Notes under the pieces: generated by a model
What the model saw: the letters and a program-made list of their open reading frames with translations, nothing else
The model's database searches: none
Told to the model about the DNA's origin: nothing
Assembly (NCBI RefSeq): GCF_040105385.1
Contig: NZ_JBEDNQ010000001.1
Coordinates: 248,001 to 312,000, forward strand
Direction of reading: 5' to 3'
DNA: 64,000 nt
Origin: Pseudonocardia nematodicida
GTDB taxonomy: Bacteria; Actinomycetota; Actinomycetes; Mycobacteriales; Pseudonocardiaceae
Position numbers and translations under genes: made by a program
Part shown: one piece after another, positions 52,412 to 60,817 of the stretch
Position numbering within the stretch: position 1 is the stretch's first letter
Layout of the letters: each line of letters begins with the position of its first letter

Positions 52412-54282
52412 TGCCGCTCGCCGATCGAGACGACGCGGGCGAGCCGCTCCGGGTGGGCGACGCGCGCCTGCGGGACGCCGACGGTCCGCTCCGCCAGGTG
52501 CCGCATGACCGCCTCGGCCTCCCCGGCCGTGACCGGCCGGACCGTGGCGTCCGGCTCCAGCGGGGGGACCGGGACGTGCGAGACGGCGGGGTGCACCGGT
52601 CGGACGTCCTGCTCGCCGGTACCGAAGAGCTCCTCGTGCAGCTTCTCCCCGTCGCGCAGTCCGGTGTAGACGATCTGTACCGAGCGCCCGGCCAGCAGGG
52701 TCAGCTGCCGGGCGATGTCGACGATGCGGACCGGCTCGCCCATGTCGAGGACCAGTACCTCGCCGGGGCGGCCGACCGCCCCGGCCTGGACGACGAGGCG
52801 CACCGCCTCCGGGATCGTCATGAAGAAGCGGGTGACGTCGGGATGCGTGACGGTGATCGGCAGGCCGGCCCCGATCTGCTCGGCGAACGTGGTCAGGACC
52901 GAGCCGCGGCTACCGATCACGTTGCCGAAGCGGACCGAGACGTACGGGACACCTTCCCGGGCGGCGACCCCGGCGACGAGCCGTTCCCCGACGCGCTTCG
53001 AGTGGCCGAGCACGCTCGTCGGGTTCGCCGCCTTGTCGGTGGAGATGTTGACGAACCGGCCGACCCCGGCGGCCAGCGCGGCGTCCAGGACGTTCGCGGT
53101 CCCGACCACGTTGGTCTGCCAGGCCTCCTGCGGGTACTGCTCCAGCATCGGCAGGTGCTTGAGCGCCGCGGCGTGGAAGACGACGTCGGGCCGCCGCTCG
53201 TGGAAGATCCGGTGCAGGGTGTCCCGGTCGCGGATGTCGGCGAGCACGACGTCGGGGGAGTCGAGCAACGCGCGGCCGTGCAGCGACAGCTGCAGGGCGT
53301 GCAGCGCCGACTCGTCGCGGTCGAGCATGAGCAGGCTGTCAGGCCCGAACCGGTCGAGCTGCCGGCACAGCTCGGAGCCGATCGAGCCGCCGGCGCCGGT
53401 GACGAGCACGCAGCGCCCGGAGACGTACTCGGCGATCGAGGAGATGTCGACCTCGACCGGGGTCCGGCCGATCAGGTCGGCGATGTCGAGATCGCGCAGG
53501 TCGGCGAACCCGATCCACGGGCGGAGCATGTCCTTCAGCGCGGGGATGACCTTGACCTGGAGGCCGGCCGCGGTAGCGATCCGGCTGACCGCGCGGATGT
53601 CCTCCACGGCGAGGCTCTGCACCGCGATGACCAGGTACTCGGCTCCGGTCGCGGTGGCGATCTCACCGATGTCGTCGCGGGTACCGCGGACCACGACGCC
53701 GGAGATCCGCCGGCCTCGCGCGTGCGGGTCGTCGTCGACGAGCGCGGCGGGCAAGTACCCGGCGCCCGCGTCGCCGAGCATCGAACGGACGATCTCCTGC
53801 CCGCCCCGGCCCGCTCCGAAGACGATCACCGGGATCGCCGAGGCGGGGTCCGGCCTGGACCGTCGCTCGTGGAGCAGGCGTCGCAAGACCCGCTGGCCCA
53901 CCGCGAGCGGGACGGCCACCAGCAGCGCGATCAGCGGGACGGAGCGCGGGACGGAGACGAGTGGGAGAAGGCCGATCACGAATAGTGCCGATCCGGCTAC
54001 GGAGAATGTGGCGACGACGTGCAGCGCATCGTCCACCGCGCCCGTCACCCGATGTCCGCGAAGGTTTTTCGCGACGGTCGACGCGGTGAACTGCAGCACC
54101 AGTGCGATCGCGACGACGAAAGCCAGGGCGGGCGGGGGGAATACTTCCCAGATCTCGGTGTCGAGTCGCAGCCAGGCGGCTACTAGTAGTGACGGTCCCC
54201 AGGTCAGGGCGTCGACAAATGCTTCCGGCGGGATGTTCCGACCGGTCCCCCGTGCTCTGTCGGAATCCGACCTGCGCGCCAT
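52408..54282 (-). CDS. Membrane nucleotide-sugar 4,6-dehydratase (PglF/CapD/WbpM-like)
   Basis: A 624-residue polysaccharide biosynthesis protein. An N-terminal region with about four helices precedes a Rossmann nucleotide-binding segment (IPVIVFGAGRGGQEIVRSML), followed by the catalytic SDR-fold domain beginning CVLVTGAGGSIGSELCRQLD (about residue 285). Its active-site strand FVNISTDKAANPTSVLGHSK has the Asp-Lys and lacks the Tyr of ordinary SDRs, as in PglF and WbpM. It converts UDP-GlcNAc to the 4-keto-6-deoxy sugar. A strong AGGAGG precedes the ATG at 54282; this is the first gene of the eight-gene operon. The C-terminal tail is longer than usual. Confidence 0.92.
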   Translation of the reverse strand: MARRSDSDRARGTGRNIPPEAFVDALTWGPSLLVAAWLRLDTEIWEVFPPPALAFVVAIALVLQFTASTVAKNLRGHRVTGAVDDALHVVATFSVAGSALFVIGLLPLVSVPRSVPLIALLVAVPLAVGQRVLRRLLHERRSRPDPASAIPVIVFGAGRGGQEIVRSMLGDAGAGYLPAALVDDDPHARGRRISGVVVRGTRDDIGEIATATGAEYLVIAVQSLAVEDIRAVSRIATAAGLQVKVIPALKDMLRPWIGFADLRDLDIADLIGRTPVEVDISSIAEYVSGRCVLVTGAGGSIGSELCRQLDRFGPDSLLMLDRDESALHALQLSLHGRALLDSPDVVLADIRDRDTLHRIFHERRPDVVFHAAALKHLPMLEQYPQEAWQTNVVGTANVLDAALAAGVGRFVNISTDKAANPTSVLGHSKRVGERLVAGVAAREGVPYVSVRFGNVIGSRGSVLTTFAEQIGAGLPITVTHPDVTRFFMTIPEAVRLVVQAGAVGRPGEVLVLDMGEPVRIVDIARQLTLLAGRSVQIVYTGLRDGEKLHEELFGTGEQDVRPVHPAVSHVPVPPLEPDATVRPVTAGEAEAVMRHLAERTVGVPQARVAHPERLARVVSIGERQ

Positions 54283-54741
54283 CGCCTGCCTCCTGTCGAA
54301 CGTGACGGGAGGACACTCTCGGATGGCGGTTGCCGCGTTACAGGTTCATGTCGGGAAGTTGAGCGATCTGCCATTCGGGCTGACGTGCGAAAATGAATGA
54401 GCCGCCGAAGCGGGCAGTGATCCACCACTGTTCGCCGATCCAGGATCGGCTGTTCGGACGATGGCGACGGGACGCTCGGGGCGCGGCCGGGGCGGCGGCG
54501 TGGTCATCAGTGCTGAGGAGTGGCGAAGCCGAACGCATTTCCGCTCAGGCCTGATCCGCTCAGTCCCGGTGAGCCGTATGGACGATCACCTGTGTGTTTC
54601 ATGTGGAGTGTCCGCGCCGCTTCGCACGACATGCTCGGAATCCGGTCCCGGCCGTCCGGGTCCTGCGGTGGCCGCGCCGGGTCGCGCTCGTCCACAGACG
54701 ACGTTCCGATGTGAAACATCACCTGGCGCGCTCGTGAGTGG
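54283..54741. other. Intergenic region between the two glycan operons
   Basis: About 460 bases with no convincing gene. It carries the promoter of the operon that starts at 54282 (AGGAGG just before its ATG) and the end of the operon ending at 54742. It includes one possible copy of the GATCGTCA-type operator at 54504 and a short palindrome GATGTGAAACATC near 54712. Short open frames here lack protein character. Confidence 0.7.
54504..54519. promoter_or_regulatory. Possible degenerate copy of the sugar-transferase operator
   Basis: TCATCAGTGCTGAGGA fits TCRTCA-N4-TGANGA with one change per arm relative to the sites at 29764 and 32896. It lies 222 bases upstream of the dehydratase start, further than the other sites, so chance is a real possibility. 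Confidence 0.3.
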
Positions 54742-55707
54742 TTATCGCGGCTCCAGCCGCGGGAAGCACTCACGAGCCCGGAGGGCCCCCCGCGCGCGGG
54801 CCCACAGGAGGTCCGCCACCTGTACCTCCTCGACGGAGCGGGCCAGGGCGAGGCCGCGGCGGGCGAGCTCGGGGGCCAGCTGGCTCTGATGGTCGTCCGG
54901 GGCCTCGCCGAACCGGGCCCGGCGGTCCACCAGGACCGGGGCGCGTCCGGCGGCGAAGGCGGCCAGGGCGGAGCCGGCTCCGGCGTGCGCGACGACGATG
55001 TCGGCGCGGGCCAGGGCGGTGTCCAGGTCGGCGGCCGGGAGCAGCGGGTTCGCGGTGATCGGCAGGTCGTCGACCGGGGTCGAGCCGGTCTGCCAGGTCA
55101 CCTCGACCGGCCGGCCGGTGGCCCGTTCCAGCGGCCCGCCGGGGGCCAGCAGCGGGACCAGGTGCTCGACCAGGCGGCGGAACGGGTGCGCGGTGCCGAC
55201 CGTGACGACCACCCGGATCCGATGTCCGTCGCGCGCGGGCACGGCGGCCGGGACGTAGGCGTCGAAGACCGAGCCCGCGTGCTGCCAGCGGGAGTCGGCC
55301 AGGTGCGCGTACTGGGTCCAGAGCCGGATCCGCGGGCAGCGCGCCAGGACCGCACCGGTCAGCGACGGGCCGACGGTCCGGGCGGCGCTCTCGACGTAGT
55401 GGCACGCCACCCCGTGCGCGGCGAGGTAGGGCAGGAACCCGAGCGCGATGGACGACCCGGTGGACACCGCGGCGGTGAGGTCGTGGGTGCGGAGCAGCCG
55501 CCGGGCGACGGGCAGGCACCGCGCCACGTCGGCGGGGCTGCGCGGGCGGACGTACGGCAGGTACTCGACGTCGCGGCCGGCCAGCAGGGACGTGCTCTGC
55601 GCGTTCTCGTGGGTCACCCACAGCCTCCGGCCCGGCGGCAGCCGGGCGGCCAGCTCGTCGAGCTCGTGCAGGTGCCCGCCGGTCGAGGACAGGAACAGCG
55701 TGGTCAT
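54742..55707 (-). CDS. PssD/PssE-like fused glycosyltransferase (Alg14/Alg13 type)
   Basis: A 321-residue protein. The N-terminal half (TTLFLSSTGGHLHELDELAA, then LTAAVSTGSSIALGFLPYLA and HYVESAARTVGPSLTGAVLA) matches PssD/Alg14, the membrane-associated partner. The C-terminal half (VVVTVGTAHPFRRLVEHLVP, then VVAHAGAGSALAAFAAGRAP) matches PssE/Alg13, the catalytic partner of the GT28-like group. In many bacteria these are separate genes; here they are one. It would add a sugar to the lipid-linked acceptor. The ATG at 55707 overlaps the flippase stop. It ends the nine-gene operon with a TAA. Confidence 0.85.
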   Translation of the reverse strand: MTTLFLSSTGGHLHELDELAARLPPGRRLWVTHENAQSTSLLAGRDVEYLPYVRPRSPADVARCLPVARRLLRTHDLTAAVSTGSSIALGFLPYLAAHGVACHYVESAARTVGPSLTGAVLARCPRIRLWTQYAHLADSRWQHAGSVFDAYVPAAVPARDGHRIRVVVTVGTAHPFRRLVEHLVPLLAPGGPLERATGRPVEVTWQTGSTPVDDLPITANPLLPAADLDTALARADIVVAHAGAGSALAAFAAGRAPVLVDRRARFGEAPDDHQSQLAPELARRGLALARSVEEVQVADLLWARARGALRARECFPRLEPR

Positions 55708-56969
55708 GTCCGGCGCTCCCGGGCCGCGAGCACCATGATCGCCGACCAGAGCAGCGTCGTGTTCAGCACGGACGCGGCCACCGACGCGACGACGACGCCC
55801 CGCCAGCCCCAGGTCGGGATCAGCGCGACGTTGAGCGCGACGTTGACCGCGGTGCCGGCCAGGACGGACGCGACGCGGATCCGCTGGTGGCCGATCGCGG
55901 TCATCGCCGTCGCGACGAAGGACTCCGCGGCGACGGCGATCGGGAGCACCGCCAGCAGCCGCAGCGCGTCCCCGGCGGCGGCGTAGCCGGCCGGGAGGAA
56001 GGCGACCGCGACCGGCCCGGCGACGGCCACCACCACGGCGGCGACGGCGGCGTAGGCCAGCCCGATCGCGGTGACCCGGCGGGCGACGGCCCGGGCCGCC
56101 CCGACGGACCGCGCCCCGGCGGCGAAGATCCGCGCGTTCGACGACGCGATCAGCGCCATCAGCGGGGTGAGCGCCAGGTTCAGCAGGCGGACGGCCGCGC
56201 CGAAGATGCCGGTGTCGGTGGCCGTGCCGATCCGCAGCAGCAGCATCGAGTCGGCGGACTCGCGGAACTTCTCCGCGCCGAAGCCGACCGAGAAGGGGAA
56301 CCCGCGCGTCACCTCGACCAGGCGGGGCCGGTGCAGCGGGATGCGCGCCGGGCCGGGGACCCGCAGCAACCACTGCCCGGCCAGCGCGGCGACGGCGGCG
56401 GTCGCGAGGTGCAGCCACGCCCACTCGACCAGCGTCGCGGCCGGGTCGACGACGATCAGCCCGACGGCCGCCACCAGCCTGCTCGCCCCCTGCAGCAGCC
56501 GCACCCAGACGGTCAGCCGCAGCCGGCCCAGCGCCTGACCGGCCAGCATCGACGTCTCGGTCATGCCGCCGAAGACCAGCTCGGCGAGCGCGAGCAGCAC
56601 GATCACCAGCGCGGGGGTCTGCGGCAGCAGCACCGGCCGGGTCAGCGCGATCAGCAGCGTGACCAGCACCCCGCCGGTGACGACCATCCCGTTCGCGCGG
56701 CCCATCGCCGTCGCCAGGTCGACGCCCTCGCCCGCGACCCGCTGCAGCAGCAGGTAGGCGGCGCCGCAGCTGGCGAACGGCAGCACGAACCACATCAGGC
56801 CGAGCGTTCCGATGTAGACGCCGTACTCGCCGGGGGAGAGCAGGTGGGTGACCACCAGGAAGGCGCCCAGCGACGTCGCGAGCCGCAGCACCTCGGCGGT
56901 GAGCGCCCACCCGGTGTCCCGGGCCAGCCCCGATCCGGCCACCCGGCGCAGCACCGCGGCGCGGGTCAT
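55704..56969 (-). CDS. Wzx-like polysaccharide flippase (second)
   Basis: A 421-residue membrane protein with 12-14 predicted helices and oligosaccharide-flippase family sequence (LGAFLVVTHLLSPGEYGVYIG near the start, GFGAEKFRESADSMLLLRI in the middle). It moves undecaprenyl-linked repeat units across the membrane. It is distinct from the flippase fused to a glycosyltransferase at 43003, suggesting that at least two glycans are assembled here. The ATG at 56969 overlaps the stop of the GT4 gene, and its stop overlaps the next gene. Confidence 0.9.
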   Translation of the reverse strand: MTRAAVLRRVAGSGLARDTGWALTAEVLRLATSLGAFLVVTHLLSPGEYGVYIGTLGLMWFVLPFASCGAAYLLLQRVAGEGVDLATAMGRANGMVVTGGVLVTLLIALTRPVLLPQTPALVIVLLALAELVFGGMTETSMLAGQALGRLRLTVWVRLLQGASRLVAAVGLIVVDPAATLVEWAWLHLATAAVAALAGQWLLRVPGPARIPLHRPRLVEVTRGFPFSVGFGAEKFRESADSMLLLRIGTATDTGIFGAAVRLLNLALTPLMALIASSNARIFAAGARSVGAARAVARRVTAIGLAYAAVAAVVVAVAGPVAVAFLPAGYAAAGDALRLLAVLPIAVAAESFVATAMTAIGHQRIRVASVLAGTAVNVALNVALIPTWGWRGVVVASVAASVLNTTLLWSAIMVLAARERRT

Positions 56970-58063
56970 GTCGCCACCCGGTGCGCGTGGGCGGCGCGGT
57001 CGTAGACCTCCAGGGTGCGGTCGGCGATCGTGTCCCAGCTCAGGTCGGTCCGGGCCCGGGCGCGCGCGCCGGACGCCAGCCGGGCCCGCAGCACCGGCTC
57101 GTCGAGCACCCGGCCCAGCGCCGCGGCCAGGGCGTCGACGTCGTCCGGGGGCACCAGCAGGCCGTCCCGGCCGTGCGCGACGGCCGAGGTCAGCCCGCCG
57201 ACCGCGCTGGCGACGACCGGCACGCCCAGCCCGCAGGCCAGCGCGTGCACCCCGCTCTGCGACGCCTCGAGGTAGGGCAGGCAGACCACCGCGGCGTCCG
57301 CGAAGAGCGGGGCGACCTCGTCCCGGTCGACGAACCGGTCCGTCACCTCGGTCCGCAGCGTCGGCGCCGCGAGCCGCAGGTAGCCCTCCAGCGGCTCGCC
57401 GGTTCCGGCGATGGCCAGGGTCAGCCCGGGCCGGGTGACGGACAGCGCGTTCATCGCGTGGACCAGCCGGTCCAGGCCCTTGTACGGCCAGATCCGGCCG
57501 AAGAACAGCACCCGCGGCGGCGGATCGTCGACGACCCGCGGTGTCCCGTGGAGGCTCCCCAGCTCGCCGTGCGCGACGACGTCGATCCGGTCCCGGGGGA
57601 CACCCCACCGGCGGGTGAGGTCCGCGCCGAGCTCGTCGGCGTGCACGACGACCCGGTCGAAGCACCCGCGCCTGCGCCGCGCGGCCAGGTGCCCGCCGGG
57701 GATGTGCGAGCGGTCCCCGGGGTGCGGGACGACGTCGTGCACGGTGAGCACCGACGCGCGCCCGGGCGTGGGTCCCTGCACGAGGGTGAACAGCGGGTCG
57801 TTGCTCTGCTGCAGGTGCACGACGTCGGCACGGACCTCGGCGGCCACCTCGCGGATCCGCGGGATCGACGCGATCCGCCGGGGGTCCCGGATCCGCCGGT
57901 GCGGGTAGACGACCGTGCCGACGTCGCCGGTGAGCGGCATCCCGGCGTGGATCCGGGCGTGGTGCAGGACGGTCACCCGGGTGCGTTCGGCCAGGTGGTT
58001 CGCGAGGCAGGCGACGTAGTCGTCGTAGGCGTCGTGCACCAGCAGGACGTGGGCGGGCGTCAT
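56966..58063 (-). CDS. GT4 family glycosyltransferase
   Basis: A 365-residue retaining glycosyltransferase of GT-B fold. The N-terminal acceptor domain (HVLLVHDAYDDYVACLANHL and on to VVHLQQSNDPLFTLV) is followed by the donor-binding domain (VLFFGRIWPYKGLDRLVHAM, then VVCLPYLEASQSGVHALACG, with the conserved Glu-x7-Glu-like region). The donor and acceptor sugars cannot be assigned. The ATG at 58063 overlaps the stop of the preceding GT4 gene as ATGA, and its own stop overlaps the flippase start. Confidence 0.88.
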   Translation of the reverse strand: MTPAHVLLVHDAYDDYVACLANHLAERTRVTVLHHARIHAGMPLTGDVGTVVYPHRRIRDPRRIASIPRIREVAAEVRADVVHLQQSNDPLFTLVQGPTPGRASVLTVHDVVPHPGDRSHIPGGHLAARRRRGCFDRVVVHADELGADLTRRWGVPRDRIDVVAHGELGSLHGTPRVVDDPPPRVLFFGRIWPYKGLDRLVHAMNALSVTRPGLTLAIAGTGEPLEGYLRLAAPTLRTEVTDRFVDRDEVAPLFADAAVVCLPYLEASQSGVHALACGLGVPVVASAVGGLTSAVAHGRDGLLVPPDDVDALAAALGRVLDEPVLRARLASGARARARTDLSWDTIADRTLEVYDRAAHAHRVAT

Positions 58064-59124
58064 GGCCGGACCACCGCCAAGAGGTCGGCGCCGGCCCGGT
58101 CCAGCGCGGTGTCGTAGAGGGACTCGACCCGGCGGGCCACCGTGGTCGTGGAGAAGCGGGCGATCGCGCGCTCGCGCTCGGCGAGGCCGGTCCGGGTCGC
58201 GTGGCCCGGGTCGCGCAAGTGGGTGCGCAGCGCGGCGGCGAGCGCGCCGGCGTCGCCGACCCCGACCAGGCCGGCGGTGTCGGCGACCGTGCCGGGGATC
58301 TCGGCGATCGGCGTGGTCACCACCGGGCGGCCGGCCACCATCGCCTCCAGGACGAACATCGGCTGGGCCTCCAGCCGGGACGGCAGCACCGCGACCCGGC
58401 ACCGGTCGAGCTCGGCGAGCACCCGCTCGCGGGACACCTCGCCGCCCCAGGTCACGCCGTCCAGCTCGCGGACCAGCGCCGGCTCGCGCCGGGGCCCGAG
58501 GACGAGCAGCTCCGCGCCGGGCAGCGCCGCGCGCACCGCGGGCCAGGCGGCCAGCAGCACGTCGACGCCCTTGCGCGTCCCGATCTCACCGGCGAACAGC
58601 GCGCGCGGCGGGCGGTCGCCGGCGGTACCGCACAGCGGCCGGACCCGGACGCAGTTCGGGACGACCACGACGTCGTCCCGGCCGGTGGCCTCCGCGATGA
58701 GCTCCGCGTTGCGCGGGCCGAGCGCGTGCACGACGTGCGCCGCCCGCAGCACGCCGGTGAGCCGCCGGCGGTCCTCGCGCACCACGGTGTCCAGGTGCGC
58801 GGCGTGCATCGTCGCCACCGTCGGCAGCCCCAGCGCCCGTGCCAGCCGCAGCAGCGACCCCTCCCGCAGCAGCGAGCCGCCCTCGGCGAGGTGCACGTGC
58901 ACGACCGGCCGCGGTCGCCGGGCGGCGGCGCCGAGCAGGGCGAGCGTCGCGCCGGGCAGGTGCTCGGCGGAGTGGAACCGGCTCCCGATGCTCGCGGTGG
59001 TGCTGAACCGCAGGTCGAACTGCTCGAGCGGGAGCTCGGCGTACGACGCGATGACCGAGGCCATCCCGCCCGGGTCCCCGGCCCGCGGTCCGAAGTGGTG
59101 GGCCGATCTGCGCTGTCCGTCCAT
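58060..59124 (-). CDS. GT4 family glycosyltransferase
   Basis: A 354-residue GT-B enzyme. Its GGMASVIASYAELP N-terminal loop is typical for binding the nucleotide or acceptor, and the C-terminal half has LFAGEIGTRKGVDVLLAAWP, VAVLPSRLEAQPMFVLEAMV and GRPVVTTPIAEIPG. This includes the usual E-x-x-x-F-x-L-x-E motif of the GT4 donor site. GAGGAGGGGG precedes the ATG at 59124, so it may re-initiate efficiently; 14 bases separate it from the preceding gene. It belongs to the nine-gene operon. Confidence 0.88.
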   Translation of the reverse strand: MDGQRRSAHHFGPRAGDPGGMASVIASYAELPLEQFDLRFSTTASIGSRFHSAEHLPGATLALLGAAARRPRPVVHVHLAEGGSLLREGSLLRLARALGLPTVATMHAAHLDTVVREDRRRLTGVLRAAHVVHALGPRNAELIAEATGRDDVVVVPNCVRVRPLCGTAGDRPPRALFAGEIGTRKGVDVLLAAWPAVRAALPGAELLVLGPRREPALVRELDGVTWGGEVSRERVLAELDRCRVAVLPSRLEAQPMFVLEAMVAGRPVVTTPIAEIPGTVADTAGLVGVGDAGALAAALRTHLRDPGHATRTGLAERERAIARFSTTTVARRVESLYDTALDRAGADLLAVVRP

Positions 59125-59138
59125 GACGCGCCCCCTCC

Positions 59139-60203
59139 TCAGCCGAAGTAGCGGTAGAGGAGGGCGCCGGCCTGCACGGTCACGTCGTGCGGCACGTCGT
59201 GGCGGGTCAGCAGGTCGGTCAGGCCGTGCAGGAGCTGGTCCGCCCCGGACGTCGCCGGGCGGGCGGGGCCGGCCGGCGAGAGCCGGACGACCTGCTCCTC
59301 GGCGCTCGCCCACTTCCGCTTGTAGGCGATCAGCCCCGGCTGGTCCAGATCGGACACACCCCAGTCGATCTCGCGGAGCCCGCGCCCGACGGCCCACTCG
59401 ACGGCCGCCCAGAACAACGCGTCGTTGGGGCGGGCCCGCAGCCCGGCGGGGTCGGACGCGCCGACCTTGTAGTACAGCGTGTCCCGCCAGATCAGGAACA
59501 GCCCCGCCGCGATCGGGGTGCCGTCGGCGACCGCGGTGAGCACGACGACCGCGTCGTCGCCGGCGAACTCGGCCCGGACGTTCTCGAAGAACGACAGCGG
59601 CGGCGCCAGCATCCGGTACTTGCCCCGCCGCAGCTCGGCGTGCATCGCGTGCACGACGCGGACCGCCTCCGGTGTGCTCGACGCCCGCACCGTCACCCCG
59701 TGCGCGGCCGCGGCCCGCAGGTTGCGCCGCGCCCCCGGGTGCAGCCGCGCGTGCAGCTCGTCGAGGTCGCCGTCGAGCGGGGTGGTGTGCAGCGCCTGCC
59801 GTCCGGTCTCCCGGAGCACCCAGCCGTCGCCGAGCTCGCCGGCCACCCGGCGCAGGGTCCAGGGGACCCCGTCGTGGGCGGCGTCACGGGCGACGTCGCG
59901 GGCGAGCGCCGGCCAGGCGTACGGGTCGCGGACCAGCGGATCGGCCCGGTCGCAGAACGGGAGGCTGGTCCGGCGCCGTCCCCGCACGTCGTCGAGGTCG
60001 ACGAACGCGACACCGGCGGCGGGCTCGCCGTCGTCCGCGTGCACGATCCGGGCCTCGGGGGTGAACCCGTAGGTGCCGCAGACCGCGCGCAGCCAGGGCG
60101 GTGAGGTGAACACGTTGCCCGGGCAGCTCCCGGCCAGCCGTGCCCACAGTGGATCCGAGCGCGGGTCGACCCGGGTGATCGTGCCGGTCGTCGTGGACGT
60201 CAT
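59139..60203 (-). CDS. GNAT/FemAB-like acyltransferase in polysaccharide operon
   Basis: A 354-residue protein of the GNAT/FemAB group (Acetyltransf_6), with CPGNVFTSPPWLRAVCGTYG near the start, LDELHARLHPGARRNLRAAA in the middle and the C-terminal RDTLYYKVGASDPAGLRARP, then GLREIDWGVSDLDQPGLIAY. It resembles the protein at 37486, which also sits next to glycan genes, and probably acylates a sugar or lipid-linked intermediate. The ATG at 60203 overlaps the stop of the sugar transferase upstream as ATGA. The acyl donor is unknown. Confidence 0.78.
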   Translation of the reverse strand: MTSTTTGTITRVDPRSDPLWARLAGSCPGNVFTSPPWLRAVCGTYGFTPEARIVHADDGEPAAGVAFVDLDDVRGRRRTSLPFCDRADPLVRDPYAWPALARDVARDAAHDGVPWTLRRVAGELGDGWVLRETGRQALHTTPLDGDLDELHARLHPGARRNLRAAAAHGVTVRASSTPEAVRVVHAMHAELRRGKYRMLAPPLSFFENVRAEFAGDDAVVVLTAVADGTPIAAGLFLIWRDTLYYKVGASDPAGLRARPNDALFWAAVEWAVGRGLREIDWGVSDLDQPGLIAYKRKWASAEEQVVRLSPAGPARPATSGADQLLHGLTDLLTRHDVPHDVTVQAGALLYRYFG

Positions 60204-60817
60204 CGCGCACCTCCGTCGCGCAGCAGGGCCGGGACGGTCATGGCCAGGATGGACAGGTCGCGGGCGACGCTGCGGTCCTGCACGTAGCGCACGTCGAGCG
60301 CGAGCATGTCCAGCGTCCCGAGGGTGCTCCGGCCGCTGACCTGCCAGAGCCCGGTGATCCCGGGGCGGACCGAGAAGCGTGCGCGGTAGCGCGACGGGAA
60401 CATCTCGGCCTCCCACGGCAGGCACGGCCGGGGCCCGACCAGCGACATCCGTCCGCACAGGACGTTGATGAGCTGGGGGAGCTCGTCGACGCTGGAGGAC
60501 CGCAGCCACCGGCCGACCGGGGTGATGCGGTCGTCGCCGTGCAGCTTGTAGCTGCCGCCGACCTGCGTCGGCCGGCCGGTGAGCTCGCCCTCGATCAACC
60601 TGCGCAGGGCCGAGTCGTCGGCGTCGGCCCGCATGGTGCGGAACTTGTAGAGGGTGAACAGGCGCCCGTCGCGGCCCACCCGCCGCTGGCGGAACAGCGC
60701 CGGCCCCGGGCTCGTGAGCCGGACGAGCCCGGCGACGACCAGCATCGGGATCCCCAGCAGGAGGAGACCGGTGGCGGCGCCGAGCAGGTCGATCGCCCGC
60801 GTCGTCGTCGCCCTCAT
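60200..60817 (-). CDS. Short polyprenyl-phosphate sugar-1-phosphate transferase
   Basis: A 205-residue, one-helix phosphoglycosyl transferase with FRQRRVGRDGRLFTLYKFRT, SVDELPQLINVLCGRMSLVG and RPGITGLWQVSGRSTLGTLD. It would transfer the product of the aminotransferase (60814) or another UDP-sugar to undecaprenyl phosphate and so start the second glycan. The ATG at 60817 overlaps the stop of that aminotransferase. It is the fifth such gene in this window and the smallest. Confidence 0.9.
   Translation of the reverse strand: MRATTTRAIDLLGAATGLLLLGIPMLVVAGLVRLTSPGPALFRQRRVGRDGRLFTLYKFRTMRADADDSALRRLIEGELTGRPTQVGGSYKLHGDDRITPVGRWLRSSSVDELPQLINVLCGRMSLVGPRPCLPWEAEMFPSRYRARFSVRPGITGLWQVSGRSTLGTLDMLALDVRYVQDRSVARDLSILAMTVPALLRDGGAR

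Noticed and set aside
54507..54773. Small minus-strand gene in the intergenic region between operons
   Set aside because: No Shine-Dalgarno site, no recognisable domain, and it overlaps the end of the PssD/E-like gene in another frame.
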